From positions 372,001 through 436,000 of the forward strand of contig CANMIS010000004.1 of the NCBI GenBank assembly GCA_947498065.1: a stretch of DNA of 64,000 nt. The letters run 5' to 3'. The translations under genes and the position numbers were made by a program. The DNA is from an uncultured Erythrobacter sp. (GTDB taxonomy: Bacteria; Pseudomonadota; Alphaproteobacteria; Sphingomonadales; Sphingomonadaceae). This document shows, one piece after another, positions 25,466 through 35,305 of the stretch (position 1 is its first letter; the number at the start of each line of letters is the position of its first letter). Under the pieces are notes generated by a model that worked only from the letters and a program-made list of their open reading frames with translations, made no database searches and was not told the origin of the DNA.

Positions 25466-26857
25466 ATGAGCGAGATTGCAACTCATAAATCGCCCACATG
25501 GGGCAAGGAACTGCGCGCGACGACCCTGCTTGCGGCGCCGCTTGCGCTCGCGAATTTGTTGCAGGCTGCGATCTATATCGTCGATGTCATCTTCATCGCT
25601 CGACTGGGTGAAGAGCCGCTCGCCGCATCGGGCCTCGCCGCTGGTCTGTTCGGCCTTGTTGTATGGACCCTCGCATCATTGGTTGGCGCTGTTGCTCCTC
25701 TGATTGCAGAGGCGATTGGGTCGCGCTCCACCTCGTTCAGGCCGGTGCGCCGCGCAACCAGAATGGCGCTGTGGCTCGCCGTGATAGCCGGGATTGGCGG
25801 TATGGGATTTGCCTTGCTGCTCGACCCGGCGATGCGCCTGACTGGGCAAGAGCCCGCGATCATCGGCCTTGCGAATGAATACAATCAGGTGATCATATTC
25901 TCCCTGATCCCAATGCTGTTATCGGCTGCTTTGCGCAACTATGTCTCCGCATTGGGGCGCCCGGTTGTGGCCACAGCCATCACCGCACTGGGCATTCCCG
26001 TGAACGCGCTGGCGAACTACGCTTTTATCTTTGGCAATTTCGGTGCGCCAGAACTGGGCCTGACAGGCGCGGCTGTGGCGACGATCATCACGGCCCTGGT
26101 GACCTTGGGCGCCTATGTGGCGATCATTTTGATCAACCCAGCGCTGGCCCGCTACCATATATTCTATCGCTTCTGGCGGCCCGATTGGAAACGGCTTGGC
26201 ATTATCATTCGCCTTGGCACTCCGATTGCGCTGACCGTAACCGCAGAGGCTGGCGTATTTAGCGCAGCGGCCTTCCTTATGGGACGCATTGGCGCGGCGG
26301 AGCTCGCCGGGCATATCGTGGCGCTGAATATTGCGGCCTTGGCGTTTCAAGTGCCGTTCGGAGTTGGCCAAGCGGCGACCATCCGGGTGGGCTATCATTA
26401 TGGTGCGCGCGAGATCGAAGGCATCAAGCTCGCCGGATGGGTCGCACTTGCCATTGGCACCGGCTTCATGGCCTTCACGGCAAGCGCGATGGTTCTGGTG
26501 CCTGAATACTTGTTGCTGATCTTTGTCGATACGGCTGATCCGAAGAATGCGGCCTTGGTTGGCTTTGCATTGCAATTTCTCGTGCTGGCCGCAGCTTTCC
26601 AGCTCGTAGACGGGGTGCAGGCTGTTGCGGCGGGCGCTTTGCGCGGCGTGCAAGATACACGCGTGCCAATGTGGATCGCCATCTTCAGCTATTGGGTGCC
26701 CGGTTTTGGACTGGCATTTGGGCTCGGTTTCTTCACGCCATTGCAGGGTGTAGGCGTCTGGATAGGCCTCGCCGTCGGCCTGGCTTGTGCAGCCGTTCTT
26801 CTGACCTGGCGGTGGATGCTGCGGGAACGATTGGGTCTAACCGCTCGCCCGCTGTGA
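25466..26857 (+). CDS. MATE-family efflux transporter
   Basis: A 463-residue membrane protein with about 12 transmembrane helices in two MATE repeats. Conserved-looking segments are PLALANLLQAAIYIVDVIFIARLGEEPLAASGLA in the first half and LGTPIALTVTAEAGVFSAAAFLMGRIG opening the second. It would export drugs or metabolites by Na+ or H+ antiport; the substrate is unknown. It begins about 150 bases after the immunity gene and probably marks the return to core genome. Confidence 0.92.
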   Translation: MSEIATHKSPTWGKELRATTLLAAPLALANLLQAAIYIVDVIFIARLGEEPLAASGLAAGLFGLVVWTLASLVGAVAPLIAEAIGSRSTSFRPVRRATRMALWLAVIAGIGGMGFALLLDPAMRLTGQEPAIIGLANEYNQVIIFSLIPMLLSAALRNYVSALGRPVVATAITALGIPVNALANYAFIFGNFGAPELGLTGAAVATIITALVTLGAYVAIILINPALARYHIFYRFWRPDWKRLGIIIRLGTPIALTVTAEAGVFSAAAFLMGRIGAAELAGHIVALNIAALAFQVPFGVGQAATIRVGYHYGAREIEGIKLAGWVALAIGTGFMAFTASAMVLVPEYLLLIFVDTADPKNAALVGFALQFLVLAAAFQLVDGVQAVAAGALRGVQDTRVPMWIAIFSYWVPGFGLAFGLGFFTPLQGVGVWIGLAVGLACAAVLLTWRWMLRERLGLTARPL

Positions 26858-26899
26858 CCCGTCCAGCTCGTGGCATGCAAAAAAGTGCATAGCGCGCTG

Positions 26900-26961
26900 T
26901 TGACTCCGCATCCCCCCATCCCCATTTGCCCCTCGCTGGCACTCTCAAGCGGAGAGTGCCA
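26900..26961 (+). promoter_or_regulatory. groESL promoter with CIRCE operator
   Basis: TGGCACTC-N9-GAGTGCCA (26937-26961) is a CIRCE inverted repeat, the HrcA repressor site. Upstream, TTGACT (26900-26905) and CCCCATTT (26920-26927) resemble a heat-shock sigma-32 promoter. Together they suggest dual control of groES-groEL by RpoH and HrcA. Confidence 0.8.
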
Positions 26962-26996
26962 ATCTATTTATCAACCTAAGAAGAAAGGTCATCATT

Positions 26997-27284
26997 ATGG
27001 CATTTCGTCCGCTGCACGACCGCGTTGTCGTGCGCCGCATCGAAGCCGACCAGAAAACCGCTGGCGGCATCATCATCCCTGATAGCGCGCAAGAAAAGCC
27101 AAGCGAAGGCGAAGTCGTCTCCGTTGGTGAAGGTGCACGCGATGACAGCGGTGCGCGTATCGCGCTCGACGTCAAAGCTGGCGACCGCGTTCTGTTCGGC
27201 AAATGGTCCGGCACCGAAGTCAAGATCGACGGTGAAGACCTGCTGATCATGAAGGAAAGCGACATCATGGGCGTGATCGGCTGA
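26997..27284 (+). CDS. groES: Co-chaperonin GroES
   Basis: A 95-residue GroES. It starts [24 protein letters not shown], has the mobile loop [24 protein letters not shown], and ends [16 protein letters not shown]. It caps GroEL during ATP-driven folding. It is first in the CIRCE-controlled operon, with AAGAAAGG before the ATG. Confidence 0.98.
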   Translation: MAFRPLHDRVVVRRIEADQKTAGGIIIPDSAQEKPSEGEVVSVGEGARDDSGARIALDVKAGDRVLFGKWSGTEVKIDGEDLLIMKESDIMGVIG

Positions 27285-27302
27285 GCCGAGCGACCCCAAT
27301 AG

Positions 27303-28994
<1,692 letters not shown>

Positions 28995-29025
28995 GTCCTC
29001 ATCCCCTTCTAAAGCTTACAAAAAG

Positions 29026-29056
29026 GCCCCGGTGGAGCGATCCGCCGGGGCTTTTT
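29026..29056 (+). terminator. groESL terminator
   Basis: A stem of GCCCCGGTGG (29026-29035) and CCGCCGGGGC (29042-29051), one wobble or mismatch, is followed by TTTTTCG. Confidence 0.9.
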
Positions 29057-29146
29057 CGTTGTTACAATCACAAATCACGCCTTTCCATTCGCTCAGGGTT
29101 AACGCATGGATAATGCGCAACTCAAATAATGACGGATCGTCTTGTG

Positions 29147-30982
29147 ATGAAAAAATACGCTGCCCTACTCCTGGCCTCTGTTGCTGTGACCGGATGCGAC
29201 ATGATGAGCGCTCCTGTCCCAACCATCGAATGCGCCACCACGCAAACCGAATGCATCAACACGTGGTTTGACGAGAAGTTTGAAGAAGAGCTGAAATTCA
29301 GCCCCATCAGGCAGACCGCGCTTGGCCGCAAAACGGATTATGACAAAATCGACGATCTAAGCCTCGCTGCACAAGCTGCTCAGATCGAATGGTGGCAAGC
29401 CGCGACTGCCGAGATGGAAGCTAACTTCGACTATGATGAGCTGTCCGACGAGGCCAAGCTGTCATGGGACATGTGGCAATTTCGCAAGGACCAGGCCGAA
29501 GCAGCGGCTGAGTTCAACAGCCAGGAATACATCCTCCACCAAATGAACGGCACGCACACCTCGCTGCCCAGCTTTGTTATCGGCCAGCATAAGGTCGAAG
29601 ATGAAAGCGACATGACCGCATTCATCGCGCGGCTTGGCGGGATCGGCACGGCGATGGACCAATTGCTGGAGCGCGCGCAAGCCAATGCGGAGGCCGGCAC
29701 CCGCCCTCCTCGCTTTTCCTATGACGCAGTCATCGCAGAATCGGGCAAACTCATCAGCGGCGCACCGTTCGATGACGGTGAGCCATCAGCGCTATGGGCG
29801 GCGAGTGAAGAGCGCCTTGCCGGTCTGGTTGAGGCAGGCACAATTACTGAAGAACGCGCCGGTGAACTGCGCAAGGAAGCCCGCACGGCCCTCACCGACC
29901 AGATGGCCCCCGCGTATCAGCGCGTGATCGATTGGTTCACCGAAGATCGTCCCAATGCTGATGAACAAGCACAAGGCGTTGGCGCTCTATCGGATGGTGC
30001 AGATTTCTACAATTACCGCTTGGGGCTGATGACCACCACCGAGCTGACCGCGGATGAAATCCACGAGACAGGGCTCGCCGAGGTCACCCGCATCCGCACT
30101 GAAATGGAGGCGATTAAGGATCAGGTCGAGTTTGATGGCGATCTGCAAGCATTCTTTGCCTTCATGCGCGAAGATGACCAGTTCTATTATCCCAACACCG
30201 ATGCGGGCGCGCAGCAATATATTGATCAGGCCGAGGAACATCTCGCCTTCATCAAAACGAAATTGCCTGAGTTCTTTGGCACTCTGCCCAAGGCGGACCT
30301 GGTCGTAAAACGGGTTGAGCCTTTCCGCGAGCAAGATGGCGCAGCGCAGCACTACCGCGTTGGCACGCCCGATGGCTCGCGGCCCGGCGTCTATTATGCG
30401 CACCTTTCAGACATGCGCGCCATGCCGATCCCGCCGCTGGAGGTGATCGCCTATCATGAGGGCAATCCCGGTCACCATATGCAAGGCTCGATCGCGCAAG
30501 AACTGACCGGCATTCCAAAGTTTCGCGCACAAGGCGGCTATATCCCAGCGTTCGGCGAAGGCTGGGCGCTCTATTCAGAGCTGCTGGCGAAGGAAATGGG
30601 CGCCTATGAAGACCCCTATTCTGACTTCGGGAGGCTGACGACAGAGATGTGGCGGGCAATCCGGCTGGTTGTCGACACTGGCATCCATTCCAAAGGCTGG
30701 AGCGAACAGCAGGCGATCGACTACTTCCTAGAAAACTCGCCCATGCCAGAGACGACGGTGCGCTCCGAAGTGCGCCGCTACATCGTCATGCCGGGCCAAG
30801 CGACCGCTTACAAAATCGGTATGATCCGCATTCAGGAACTGCGCGCCAAAGCCGAGGAAGAGCTAGGCGAGAGTTTCGACATCCGGGGCTTCCACGATAC
30901 GGTTCTTGGCGGTGGCTCAGTCCCGCTCAGCATCCTGGAAAAACGGGTTGATCAGTGGATCGCTCAATCAAAAGAGAGCTGA
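29147..30982 (+). CDS. DUF885 metallopeptidase-like lipoprotein
   Basis: From the ATG at 29147 this is a 611-residue lipoprotein: MKKYAALLLASVAVTGC has a clear lipobox (VTGC). An earlier in-frame ATG at 29129 would add six residues; neither has a strong ribosome binding site. The DUF885 family is related to M1/M32-like zinc proteases and shows HEGNPGHHMQ (near residue 445) and the later GEGWALYSELLAKEMG motif supplying the third ligand. The active-site motifs are intact. It probably degrades peptides in the periplasm; the substrate is unknown. Confidence 0.88.
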   Translation: MKKYAALLLASVAVTGCDMMSAPVPTIECATTQTECINTWFDEKFEEELKFSPIRQTALGRKTDYDKIDDLSLAAQAAQIEWWQAATAEMEANFDYDELSDEAKLSWDMWQFRKDQAEAAAEFNSQEYILHQMNGTHTSLPSFVIGQHKVEDESDMTAFIARLGGIGTAMDQLLERAQANAEAGTRPPRFSYDAVIAESGKLISGAPFDDGEPSALWAASEERLAGLVEAGTITEERAGELRKEARTALTDQMAPAYQRVIDWFTEDRPNADEQAQGVGALSDGADFYNYRLGLMTTTELTADEIHETGLAEVTRIRTEMEAIKDQVEFDGDLQAFFAFMREDDQFYYPNTDAGAQQYIDQAEEHLAFIKTKLPEFFGTLPKADLVVKRVEPFREQDGAAQHYRVGTPDGSRPGVYYAHLSDMRAMPIPPLEVIAYHEGNPGHHMQGSIAQELTGIPKFRAQGGYIPAFGEGWALYSELLAKEMGAYEDPYSDFGRLTTEMWRAIRLVVDTGIHSKGWSEQQAIDYFLENSPMPETTVRSEVRRYIVMPGQATAYKIGMIRIQELRAKAEEELGESFDIRGFHDTVLGGGSVPLSILEKRVDQWIAQSKES

Positions 30983-31005
30983 GCCCTCTGCGCTAAAATA
31001 CAAAC

Positions 31006-31044
31006 GGGCGGGATGGCTTAATTGCCGCCCCGCCCTTTGTTTTG
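31006..31044 (+). terminator. Terminator after the DUF885 gene
   Basis: GGGCGGG (31006-31012) pairs with CCCGCCC (31029-31035), with inner GGC/GCC pairing, then TTTGTTTTG. It separates two convergent genes. Confidence 0.8.
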
Positions 31045-31074
31045 CTCGCGCCAGATGTGTTGCGATGCCGAGAG

Positions 31075-33348
31075 TTAGCCGCCCCTGCGGCTGTTCGCTG
31101 CGGCTTCAATCACATCCGCGTCCCAAGTGACTTCGGTCTGGGTCTGCGGGTTGAACCGGGTGTTGGCATAGCTGGCGGCTTCAGCTGCAGCGATTTCCTC
31201 AGCGGTGAGAAACTCGCTTGGCTCAAGCGCGAACACGTCGATACCGCGGGTGATTTCGGTCCCGTAAATGCGGCCATTGTACCAATAGGATGACCAATAA
31301 CCGCCGACGACCAATTGCTCTGCGTCAATCGGACCGCGATCAAAATAAGCGATCTCAACCGGGTTCGAGCTGTCAGTGAAATCCATCACGCTGATCCCGC
31401 CTTGATACCAGGATTGCACGAACAGATCGCGGCCCGGCACCGGCACGATAGAGCCATTGTGCGCGACACAATTTTCTTTGTCGCCCTGCGGCGCGGGCAT
31501 TTTGTAATGGCTGCGGAATTCTAGCTTGCCCTCGGCGATATCGTAAATCGCATTCGCGCCCCATGTCATCGGATCAGAGGCGCGGCAACGTGCGCGACCG
31601 CCGCCGCCCCATTCATCGGTGAAGATCACTTTCGTGCCGTCATTGTTGAATGTGGCAGAGTGCCAATAGGCAAAGCCTTTGTCGAATACGGCATCGATCC
31701 GCACGGGGTTCATGGGATCGGAAATGTCGAACAAGATGCCATTGCCGGAGCATGCACCCGCGGCGATATTCTTGCTCGGGAAGACCGTGATATCGTGGCA
31801 TTCGTCGGTTGGGCGAGTGTCCTGCGTGCCCTCTCCGCTGTCACCGCCAGTCCAAAGTCCAGCAATGCTGCCAGTTTCTGGATCAGCAAAGACGCGCGGC
31901 GACTTTACAATGCGCGACTGAGACGGGTCGGCGAGTGGAATTTCGATTACGTCGATGCTGAACAGGGCTGTTCGCGTGTCGCCGGCAATATCGCCGACGC
32001 AGCCCGCCAGCTCATCCTCTTCCCGAATGCTGGACGTGCCTGAATTGTAGACGATGATCTTTGTATCATCGGCGCTGACGATGGAGTGCGTATGGCTGCC
32101 CCGGCAGGTCTGCACGCCGCCGACTTGGCGCGGACGGGTCAGGTCTGAAATGTCGAAAATGCGCAGGCCGCGGAAACGATCTTCACTTACATCTTCAGCC
32201 ACACCCTGCAGACCGCAATCGACGCGGCCACGAGTTTGTTCAACGCTCATAACAAGAATGTCGCCGACAACCGAGACGTCCCCCTGGCCGCCCGGACAGA
32301 CGACGGAGCTCATCAGACTTGGCGCGCCATCCTCGCTCAGCTTGTAGATGTTGAAACCGTGGTAGCTGCCAGCGACCATGATGTCGTCGAAGAAGGCCAT
32401 GTCGGTGTTGGCAAAATCGAGCAGCGGTGAGCGCTCAGCAAATTTGGTGAGGTCTTCTTCCTCGTCGCGAAGCGGCCTGTCCTCAGCAGGTTCGGCGTCT
32501 TCTGCGGGCTCAGCAACGTCCACTGCTTCGTCTGCTTTGTCCTCTTCCTCATCAGGAATGGCAGGCCGCAAATCGGCCGGGTTAGCCGGATCGAAGAAGC
32601 CAGCGGGTTTGGACAGGCTGGCAACTTTGCGCAGGTTGAGGATTGCTTCACCGGCATCGGCAAAGCCCGCTTTCAACGTAGCGCGCGGGTCAGCAGAGAG
32701 GCTCGCCAAGACGGTGTTCATCTTGTCGATTTCGCTGGTCTGGTCGGCGTCCACATCGCCTGCGAATTTGAACAAGACCGGATCAGCTGCACTGCCAGGC
32801 TGGCCGAGCAGCTCTTCGACCATGTCGATCGCGCCTTCGTGGTGAGCAATCATAAGAGTGAGGAACAGGCGATCAAATTCCACGCCAGATGCCGCCGCCA
32901 ATGCAGCCATTTGTTCCGGACTGGCCATGCCGGCCATCATATGGTGCATGTGCGCCGCATGGCCTGCATGACCCGGCATTTGAGTTGCCTCGCCGCGATC
33001 TTTCAGCCAGCCTTCCATGAATTCAATTTCATCGGCTTGGCTGGCTTCTATCCGGCCAGCGAGTGCCACCACTTCTTCGCGGTTCGTCCGGTCTTTTACC
33101 AAGACCGCCATATCAACCGCCTGTTGGTGGTGCACAATCATGCCTTGCATGAATGCAACGTCAGCTGGGGAATGCGTGGTCGCGGCAATCTGAGTTGCTT
33201 CGTCAGCGCTCAGCACGCGGCCTTCTTGGCCAGGTGCGCCAGGCTGCACAATCGGAGCGTTTTGCGCGAGTGCGAGGCTGGAAGTTCCGAGCAAAAGCCC
33301 AGTAATCGCGAAGCTTGAGGTTTTGACGATCTGTTTTGTCCGAATCAT
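31075..33348 (-). CDS. Exported two-DUF305 plus LVIVD beta-propeller protein
   Basis: From the ATG at 33348, which has AGGG upstream (the frame also opens at a TTG at 33369), a 757-residue protein with signal peptide SFAITGLLLGTSSLALAQ. Two DUF305 modules follow (FMQGMIVHHQQAVDMA near residue 65 and LTLMIAHHEGAIDMV near 160), with the His/Met pattern linked to metal, often copper, handling. After an acidic linker, residues ~310-750 form LVIVD-type propeller repeats (FRGLRIFDISDLTRPRQVGG, GILFDISDPMNPVRID, ISVMDFTDSSNPVEIAYFD). It is likely periplasmic or surface-exposed. This fusion of two DUF305 units with a propeller is less usual than either part alone. Confidence 0.85.
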   Translation of the reverse strand: MIRTKQIVKTSSFAITGLLLGTSSLALAQNAPIVQPGAPGQEGRVLSADEATQIAATTHSPADVAFMQGMIVHHQQAVDMAVLVKDRTNREEVVALAGRIEASQADEIEFMEGWLKDRGEATQMPGHAGHAAHMHHMMAGMASPEQMAALAAASGVEFDRLFLTLMIAHHEGAIDMVEELLGQPGSAADPVLFKFAGDVDADQTSEIDKMNTVLASLSADPRATLKAGFADAGEAILNLRKVASLSKPAGFFDPANPADLRPAIPDEEEDKADEAVDVAEPAEDAEPAEDRPLRDEEEDLTKFAERSPLLDFANTDMAFFDDIMVAGSYHGFNIYKLSEDGAPSLMSSVVCPGGQGDVSVVGDILVMSVEQTRGRVDCGLQGVAEDVSEDRFRGLRIFDISDLTRPRQVGGVQTCRGSHTHSIVSADDTKIIVYNSGTSSIREEDELAGCVGDIAGDTRTALFSIDVIEIPLADPSQSRIVKSPRVFADPETGSIAGLWTGGDSGEGTQDTRPTDECHDITVFPSKNIAAGACSGNGILFDISDPMNPVRIDAVFDKGFAYWHSATFNNDGTKVIFTDEWGGGGRARCRASDPMTWGANAIYDIAEGKLEFRSHYKMPAPQGDKENCVAHNGSIVPVPGRDLFVQSWYQGGISVMDFTDSSNPVEIAYFDRGPIDAEQLVVGGYWSSYWYNGRIYGTEITRGIDVFALEPSEFLTAEEIAAAEAASYANTRFNPQTQTEVTWDADVIEAAANSRRGG

Positions 33349-33618
33349 TAGAAATTTACCCTGTTCCAAAGCTTGACGATCACCCTGCCGGGGCGCTCGC
33401 GACAGTCAAGATCAATTAGCGCGCTGCCAAAGTTCAAATGCGACAATCTGTAACGCTTGATTAGTCCATGGATTGATAACCTGCACGGGCTGCGCTGGTG
33501 TCCCGCGAATCCGGTCGCTTGCGACACACCGTTCATCGCGAGCGATGAAACTAATGCTTGCCGCGGCGAATCGCTCATTGTTAAGCCTCCGATAACCCTA
33601 GTTGAGTACATTCGCTTC

Positions 33619-34638
33619 ATGTTCAAACGTCGTCTCGCACCACTTTTCGCAGGCTTAGCGGCCACCCTCCTGATCTCCAGTCCAGCATCTGCGCAAGGCA
33701 ATGAGCTGCTTGCCAGCTTTGACAATGCGCTGGGCACGGATGTTCGCGACCCGCAGAGTTTTGAGGCCGTCTATGCCTCTGGCTTTGAGCAGCGGATTGC
33801 TGAGCTCGCTGATGGCGACAAAGGGCGTATAGGCGTCGCCGCAGTTGATCTCGCAACAGGTGACCAGCTCTATGTCTTGGGGGACCAGCTGTTCCCGATG
33901 GCATCGACCAGCAAGATCGCAGTGGCCGGCGCCTATCTCGAGATGGTGGAGCAAGGACGCTATTCGCTCACAAGCGAGTTTCCGCTGCTCATTCCGATCC
34001 GTTCAGCCAAATATTCAAGCGCCGCTGCGCCCGTGCGCAAAGGCAATTATATGCAGGCGATCGATCTCATCGAGATCATGATCACGCGCTCCAGCAATCC
34101 GGCAACCGATGCTTTGCTTGCCGCAGTTGGCGGACCAGAGCGCGTCAATGACTGGGTGCGCCGTCAGGGTATTGAGAACTTCAGCATTGACCGTGATATC
34201 GCGACCTTGGTCCGCGATGATGGGGAATATGACCCCGCCGCTTGGATTGACCCGAGGGATTCGGCCACACCCAAAGCGATGATCCAATTGCTCCAAGGTC
34301 TCTATCGCGGTGACTTTCTGTCCGCGCAAAGCCGCCGTGTCCTGCTGGGCGCGATGAGCCGCACTCGCACGGGCAAGCGCCGCATTGTGGCGAACATGCC
34401 ATCGGATGCTCGGGTCAGCCACAAGACTGGCTCGCTCAACAACACGTCCAGTGATGTTGGAATTATCGAGGCGCCCGACGGCCGGGCGATTGCGGTCGCC
34501 ATCTACGTCACGGGGCAAGGGTCGCGATTGGCGCGCGAACGCCGGATCGCTGCAATTGCGCGCGCGCTCTATGATGGCTTCGGAGCAAAGGCACGCAATC
34601 AGCCCAATTGGACAAACGCGCCGCACAGCGGCGGCTGA
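33619..34638 (+). CDS. Exported class A beta-lactamase-like serine hydrolase
   Basis: From the ATG at 33619 a 339-residue protein with signal peptide LAATLLISSPASAQ. The active-site motifs of the penicillin-binding/beta-lactamase fold are present: S96-T-S-K99, an SSN element (ITRSSNPATDALL) and KTG (VSHKTGSLN). The omega-loop region reads WIDPRDSATP, close to the class A DPRDTTTP pattern, but an unambiguous Glu equivalent to Glu166 is not clear, so antibiotic hydrolysis is uncertain. An earlier frame start at 33457 has no signal peptide and is rejected. It could be a carboxypeptidase-like enzyme. Confidence 0.8.
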   Translation: MFKRRLAPLFAGLAATLLISSPASAQGNELLASFDNALGTDVRDPQSFEAVYASGFEQRIAELADGDKGRIGVAAVDLATGDQLYVLGDQLFPMASTSKIAVAGAYLEMVEQGRYSLTSEFPLLIPIRSAKYSSAAAPVRKGNYMQAIDLIEIMITRSSNPATDALLAAVGGPERVNDWVRRQGIENFSIDRDIATLVRDDGEYDPAAWIDPRDSATPKAMIQLLQGLYRGDFLSAQSRRVLLGAMSRTRTGKRRIVANMPSDARVSHKTGSLNNTSSDVGIIEAPDGRAIAVAIYVTGQGSRLARERRIAAIARALYDGFGAKARNQPNWTNAPHSGG

Positions 34639-34683
34639 GCCAAAGACGCTAAGCGCTTCGCCATCATAAAACGCAGCGCATAG

Positions 34684-34713
34684 AAAAAGGGCGGCACCGC
34701 TATGGCACCGCCC
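34684..34713 (-). terminator. Terminator of the Ala/Glu-rich lipoprotein gene
   Basis: GGGCGG (34689-34694) and CCGCCC (34708-34713), with inner ACC/GGT-type pairing, form a hairpin followed on the minus strand by CTTTTTC. Confidence 0.8.
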
Positions 34714-34745
34714 TCAATCTGATTAGCTAAAGCTAAAAGGCTGAA

Positions 34746-35045
34746 TTACTCAGCAGCTTCGCCGGTCATTGCTTCTTCAGCAGCTTCGGCAGCGCCTTCA
34801 GCAGCTTCTACAGTCGCATCAGCAGCGCCTTCGGCAGCTTCGCCGGTTGCTTCAACAGCGTCACCAGCAGCTTCTGCAGTCGCATCAGCAGCGCCTTCGA
34901 CGGCTTCAGCGCCTTCTTCAGCAACAGAAGTTGCGTCAGCGGCCATCGCGTCAACGGTTTCACCAGCTTGTTCAGCGGTTTCAGAGCATGCAGCAAGGCC
35001 AAGAGCCGAGCCAGCAACAGCGGCAGCAAGAATCATTTTACGCAT
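34746..35045 (-). CDS. Small Ala/Glu-rich repetitive lipoprotein
   Basis: From the ATG at 35045 (AAGGAA upstream) a 99-residue lipoprotein: MILAAAVAGSALGLAAC carries the lipobox LAAC. The mature part is nearly all Ala, Glu, Gly, Thr, Asp and Val in imperfect repeats of the type EAAEGAADAT/EATGEAAEG, likely a long amphipathic helix or coiled coil. The DNA is correspondingly repetitive. Similar low-complexity lipoproteins are common in Sphingomonadales; the function is unknown. Confidence 0.75.
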   Translation of the reverse strand: MRKMILAAAVAGSALGLAACSETAEQAGETVDAMAADATSVAEEGAEAVEGAADATAEAAGDAVEATGEAAEGAADATVEAAEGAAEAAEEAMTGEAAE

Positions 35046-35305
35046 AGGATTCAATTCCTTATCCAGCGAGTGTGTTAAGCACATCCGGTCCCCCCGGAGA
35101 ATGCCAAAGCCAAGTCTAAAATGCCCGGCTTCGAGTGCTTAAATAGTGGCAACTTTGTGGCAGCGCAAGGCCAAATCGCCTTTTTTGCCATTTTTCAGCC
35201 TTATTTGCCTCTCGCTCTATCGCTGCTCGCTATTGCGTGGGGATAGCCGCAATGCCTGGTCCAAACCGACTTATCACCTGCCTTGCGCGGTGCTAGCACC
35301 GCATC

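Noticed and set aside
26858..26996. Integration site for the accessory region near groES
   Set aside because: No tRNA, direct repeats or recombinase were seen; the gap is explained by promoter and CIRCE.
33820..33835. CGTATAG match inside the beta-lactamase-like gene as a fifth copy of the effector motif
   Set aside because: Only a half-site, inside a coding region, without the partner half or GATAC.
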